This document shows positions 31,604 to 34,007 of a stretch of DNA of 34,007 nt, in pieces (position 1 is the first letter of the stretch; every line of letters begins with the position of its first letter). The stretch is from Hyphomicrobiales bacterium (lineage in GTDB: Bacteria; Pseudomonadota; Alphaproteobacteria; Rhizobiales; CAJQND01), in assembly GCA_028285595.1 (NCBI GenBank), contig JANQOW010000093.1, positions 1-34,007 of the forward strand, written 5' to 3'. Position numbers and translations under genes: made by a program. The notes under the pieces were generated by a model. The model saw nothing but the letters and a program-made list of their open reading frames with translations, was not told the DNA's origin and did no database searches.

Positions 31604-32767
31604 TCAGGCGCGGTCGGTGAAGACTTCCACCGGCTCGGTTACTCCCCTGACGTCATGCTTGCCCAGCGACGTCAGCGTGTCCGGCATGTGCTTGGCTATC
31701 GCACTGCTGCACAGAACCCTGCGACCCAGCACCTTGCAAAGACCTTCGATCCGGCTGGCCAAGTTCACCGTTTCGCCGATAACGGTAAAGTCCAGTCGAT
31801 CCGCACTGCCGATATTGCCATAGGTGAGCATGCCCAAATGCAATCCTGTGCCGAACTCAATAGGCTCGTCCCCCGCCTCCAGCCGAGCCTTATTGACCTC
31901 CCCCAGCTTGTTCTGGGCCTGCCGGGCTGCAGCCAGGGCGTCGGCGCAGCGGTTCGGAACATTGGTGCCCTCCAAGATCGGAAACACCGCCAGAACGCCA
32001 TCGCCAAGAAACTTCAACACATCCCCTTCATGTTCATGCACTGCATCGACAACCACTTGAAAATACTGGTCCAAGGCCTCCAGCACCTTGGTATCGCCCC
32101 AAGTCGTCGACTTATGCGTGAACCCCCGCAGATCAGAGAACATCACCACCGCTTTCAGCTCCGACAAGCCCCCACGGCGGACCGCACCGGCCACCACCGC
32201 TTCTGCAGGCCCTTTGCCGAGATACGTGTTCAGCAAGCTCGCAGTCGAGCGGCGCATGGCCACCGGTTCCATGGCCGCGGCCAGAGGCATCCGGATGGCT
32301 TCAAACAGCTCCAGATGTTCGTCGCTGAACCCGTCTGGATGATTTGTGGTGATGCTCGTGCCTTGCACGGATCCGTCACCATATTCCAGCGGCAGGCAAA
32401 AGAAGTCCGTGCCGCCCTCCGCCGCCAACTCCAGGTAAAGGTGGTAGTCCGTCTCCGGGTCCAGATCGCGCAGACGTTTGCGAAGGGACGAGCGATGATC
32501 GGTGACATATTCGAACGGGCTGCCGATCCAGGTCTGCGTCTCCAACCAAGCGGTTGGCACCACATAGTCTTCGGTGGGCGCATCGCTGCGCCAAATGACG
32601 CCCCATGCGGCCAGGAGCGGATTTGAAACCCTTTGCGCCACTCGAAAACGCCACAACGGGACACCGGCGTGCACCAACCGGCGGCCCAGCTCTTCAACAA
32701 TCGCAATTCCGTCTCCGCTGAGACGGGCCTCTCCCACCAACCAGTCTGTCAGTTCCTTTGTATCCAT
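31604..32767 (-). CDS. Class III adenylate cyclase
   Basis: This 387-residue cytoplasmic cyclase makes cyclic AMP from ATP. The C-terminal catalytic domain (about 203-387) carries both metal-binding aspartates (Asp212 in FSDLRGFT and Asp256 in KFLGDGVLAVF) and the transition-state Asn/Arg in IGETVNLASRIE. A lysine before GDG and the aspartate in LDFTVIGE fit adenine rather than guanine specificity. The N-terminal 175 residues (GVPLWRFRVAQR..., ...WGVIWRSD) resemble the GAF-like input region common in rhizobial adenylate cyclases and have no membrane segment. It is upstream of the ABC importer genes on the same strand, 186 bp away, and divergent from the HugZ-like gene. A link to importer control is possible but unproven. 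Confidence 0.93.
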   Translation of the reverse strand: MDTKELTDWLVGEARLSGDGIAIVEELGRRLVHAGVPLWRFRVAQRVSNPLLAAWGVIWRSDAPTEDYVVPTAWLETQTWIGSPFEYVTDHRSSLRKRLRDLDPETDYHLYLELAAEGGTDFFCLPLEYGDGSVQGTSITTNHPDGFSDEHLELFEAIRMPLAAAMEPVAMRRSTASLLNTYLGKGPAEAVVAGAVRRGGLSELKAVVMFSDLRGFTHKSTTWGDTKVLEALDQYFQVVVDAVHEHEGDVLKFLGDGVLAVFPILEGTNVPNRCADALAAARQAQNKLGEVNKARLEAGDEPIEFGTGLHLGMLTYGNIGSADRLDFTVIGETVNLASRIEGLCKVLGRRVLCSSAIAKHMPDTLTSLGKHDVRGVTEPVEVFTDRA

Positions 32768-32857
32768 CGGAGTCTTGTACTATGGATGTGCAAAAACCCA
32801 GTTGAACTTGGGGCTTGCCGGATAAGCCTTCAAGCGGCAAACCTGATTTTAGACGAT

Positions 32858-33580
32858 ATGACCAAGCAAGCCAGAACCTTTACGGGCCACGAAGCCCGCC
32901 AATTGATGAGAGCCCGGCCCAAGGCAGCCTTGGCCACCCTTAACCGCGACGGCGGCTTGCCCTATGGCTCGCTGATCAATGTTGCAACGACCCCTGAAGG
33001 GGCACCCATTATCCTGATCTCCACCTTGGCCTGGCACACTCAGAACCTTCTTAACGACGCGCGCGGCTCCGTGCTCTTTGACGACACGGACGGGCTCGCC
33101 GACCCGCTTACCGGCCCGCGCGTGACGATCATGGGCGCGTTTGAAAAGACCGAAGACCCGGCCGTTCGGGCACGTTATCTCGCTCGCCACCCCGGCGCGG
33201 CGCTTTACGTGGACTTCGGAGATTTTGCCTTCTGGACCTTACGCGCGAGCGAGGCCCATGCGGTGGCCGGGTTCGGGCGGATTGAAACCATCCCGGCCGA
33301 TGAAGTTCTCCTCACCACTGAGCAATGCGCGGCACTGAGCCAAGCCGAACAGCGCATCGTTGAGCATATGAACGAGGATCACTCCGACGCAATAGAACTC
33401 TATGCAACCCGGCTTCTTGGCCAAGAGCCGGGCCCCTGGCAGATGACAGCGATCGATCAGGATGGTGTCGATCTTTCCAATACGGAACGCAGTGTGCGGT
33501 TGGCCTTTCCATCGCTCGTGAAAACTGCTGAGGACGCCAGGGAGGCTCTCGTCGCCCTGGTTGCGCAGGCGAAGGCTTAG
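32858..33580 (+). CDS. HugZ-like heme-utilisation / pyridoxamine-5'-phosphate-oxidase-fold protein
   Basis: This 240-residue protein has an N-terminal split-barrel domain (ARPKAALATLNRDGGLPYGSLINVATTPEGAP, about residues 15-150) and a C-terminal DUF2470 domain (EQRIVEHMNEDHSDAIELYA, about 165-235). That combination defines HugZ-type proteins, which bind or degrade heme in bacteria; some relatives bind flavin. The ATG at 32858 gives the normal start; a longer frame from 32633 would run through the divergent cyclase gene. It probably shares a message with the gamma-glutamyltransferase-like gene that begins 7 bp downstream. No heme-uptake genes are visible nearby. Confidence 0.88.
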   Translation: MTKQARTFTGHEARQLMRARPKAALATLNRDGGLPYGSLINVATTPEGAPIILISTLAWHTQNLLNDARGSVLFDDTDGLADPLTGPRVTIMGAFEKTEDPAVRARYLARHPGAALYVDFGDFAFWTLRASEAHAVAGFGRIETIPADEVLLTTEQCAALSQAEQRIVEHMNEDHSDAIELYATRLLGQEPGPWQMTAIDQDGVDLSNTERSVRLAFPSLVKTAEDAREALVALVAQAKA

Positions 33581-33587
33581 ACTGGGG

Positions 33588-34007
33588 ATGAGCCAAACCG
33601 CGCGCAAAGGAGTGGTGGCCGCCGGCCATACTTTAACCGCCGAGGCGGCTGTTCAGGCCTTGCACAACGGCGGAAATGCCTTTGACGCGGCAATTGCCGG
33701 GCTCGCCATGGCGTGCGTTTGCGAGCCCGTTCTATGTTCTCCCGGTGGCGGCGGTTTTGCCACCTTGCGTGACGGCGCATCAGGCAAGATCTCCGTGATC
33801 GACTTCTTCCCGCACACGCCTTTGGTGCGGCGCCAGCCAGGCAACACCGGTGTGGAAGAAGTGGTGGTCGATTTTGGAACCGCCACGCAGGCCTTTCACA
33901 TCGGTCCGGCCACCTCCGCAACCCCCGGCTTTGGCGCCGGCCTTAAAGCGCTGCATGATAAGGGCGCACACCTGGCAATGGCCGAACTCATTCAGCCAGC
34001 CGCAGAT
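33588..34007 (+). CDS. Gamma-glutamyltransferase-family protein, 3'-truncated by the window end
   Basis: Only the first 140 codons are present. The opening ARKGVVAAGHTLTAEAAVQAL, then GGNAFDAAIAGLAMACVCEP and SPGGGGFATL, is the conserved N-terminal part of the large subunit of gamma-glutamyltransferases (Ntn hydrolases). There is no signal peptide, so this member is probably cytoplasmic, unlike periplasmic GGT. The catalytic threonine and the self-cleavage site lie beyond the window, so activity cannot be judged. The ATG is preceded by CTGGGG and starts 7 bp after the HugZ-like stop, suggesting a two-gene operon. Confidence 0.85.
   Translation, partial: MSQTARKGVVAAGHTLTAEAAVQALHNGGNAFDAAIAGLAMACVCEPVLCSPGGGGFATLRDGASGKISVIDFFPHTPLVRRQPGNTGVEEVVVDFGTATQAFHIGPATSATPGFGAGLKALHDKGAHLAMAELIQPAAD

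Noticed and set aside
31559-32626. Plus-strand reading frame (355 codons) opposite the adenylate cyclase
   Set aside because: Shadow of the cyclase gene, which has complete class III motifs; the frame has no family features.
32806-32840. Competing short inverted repeats (GGCTT/AAGCC and TTGCCG/CGGCAA) upstream of the HugZ-like gene, considered as a riboswitch
   Set aside because: Arms of 5-6 bp only, no recognisable aptamer and no downstream terminator; not enough to call a regulatory RNA.

Overview
The window reads as one stretch of an alphaproteobacterial chromosome: GC-rich, densely packed, with an SdhA that ends in the ARVY tail typical of alphaproteobacterial homologues. The gene content (succinate dehydrogenase, Rieske oxygenase, choline-sulfatase, self-sufficient reductive dehalogenase, rhizobial-type adenylate cyclase) fits an aerobic heterotroph, possibly marine and possibly Hyphomicrobiales or Rhodobacterales-like. 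The genus cannot be named from this sequence. No tRNA, rRNA, CRISPR, phage or insertion-sequence gene was seen.

Region 1 (1-4700, + strand) holds a 5'-truncated sdhA, a small secreted cysteine protein, sdhB, a VOC/glyoxalase-fold protein, an ArsR-family regulator and the Tat-exported molybdoenzyme MsrP. A 379-bp gap follows. Its only clear hairpin has its T-tract on the minus strand, which hints at a small minus-strand transcript. Region 2 (5080-6183, + strand) is a two-subunit thiamine-diphosphate decarboxylase of the sulfopyruvate/phosphonopyruvate decarboxylase type. A GTCATCCC-type palindromic repeat sits between its end and the convergent operon.

Region 3 (6304-13068, - strand) is a tight six-gene catabolic operon, in transcription order: choline-sulfatase (BetC), a Rieske oxygenase with the quaternary-amine-oxygenase active-site glutamate, an SDR, a beta-keto acid cleavage enzyme (BKACE), an aldehyde dehydrogenase and an L-carnitine-dehydrogenase-like enzyme. 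A divergent GATase1-AraC regulator (GbdR/CdhR type) at 13179 has a 21-bp-period direct repeat immediately before its start codon. Together this looks like a regulon for quaternary ammonium compounds such as choline-O-sulfate, betaine and carnitine.

Region 4 (14219-31417, - strand) is a long co-directional array. In transcription order it runs: peptide-type ABC importer (substrate-binding protein, two permeases, two ATPases), a cytoplasmic sulfatase/phosphonate-monoester-hydrolase-like enzyme, a 1069-residue self-sufficient reductive dehalogenase (cobalamin/2x[4Fe-4S] module fused to a flavin/NAD(P)H/[2Fe-2S] reductase), a MetX-like alpha/beta hydrolase, an MMPL/RND transporter, a small secreted protein, a PLP aminotransferase and a LigI-like amidohydrolase. 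The ABC genes, sulfatase, dehalogenase and hydrolase are separated by gaps of 53, 6 and 15 bp. That suggests one pathway: import a halogenated, probably sulfated or esterified compound, de-esterify it, dehalogenate it reductively with NAD(P)H, and process the product. This is the most interesting system in the window.

Region 5 (31604-34007) has a class III adenylate cyclase (- strand) upstream of the importer genes, and a divergent HugZ-like heme/flavin protein followed by a 3'-truncated gamma-glutamyltransferase-family gene.
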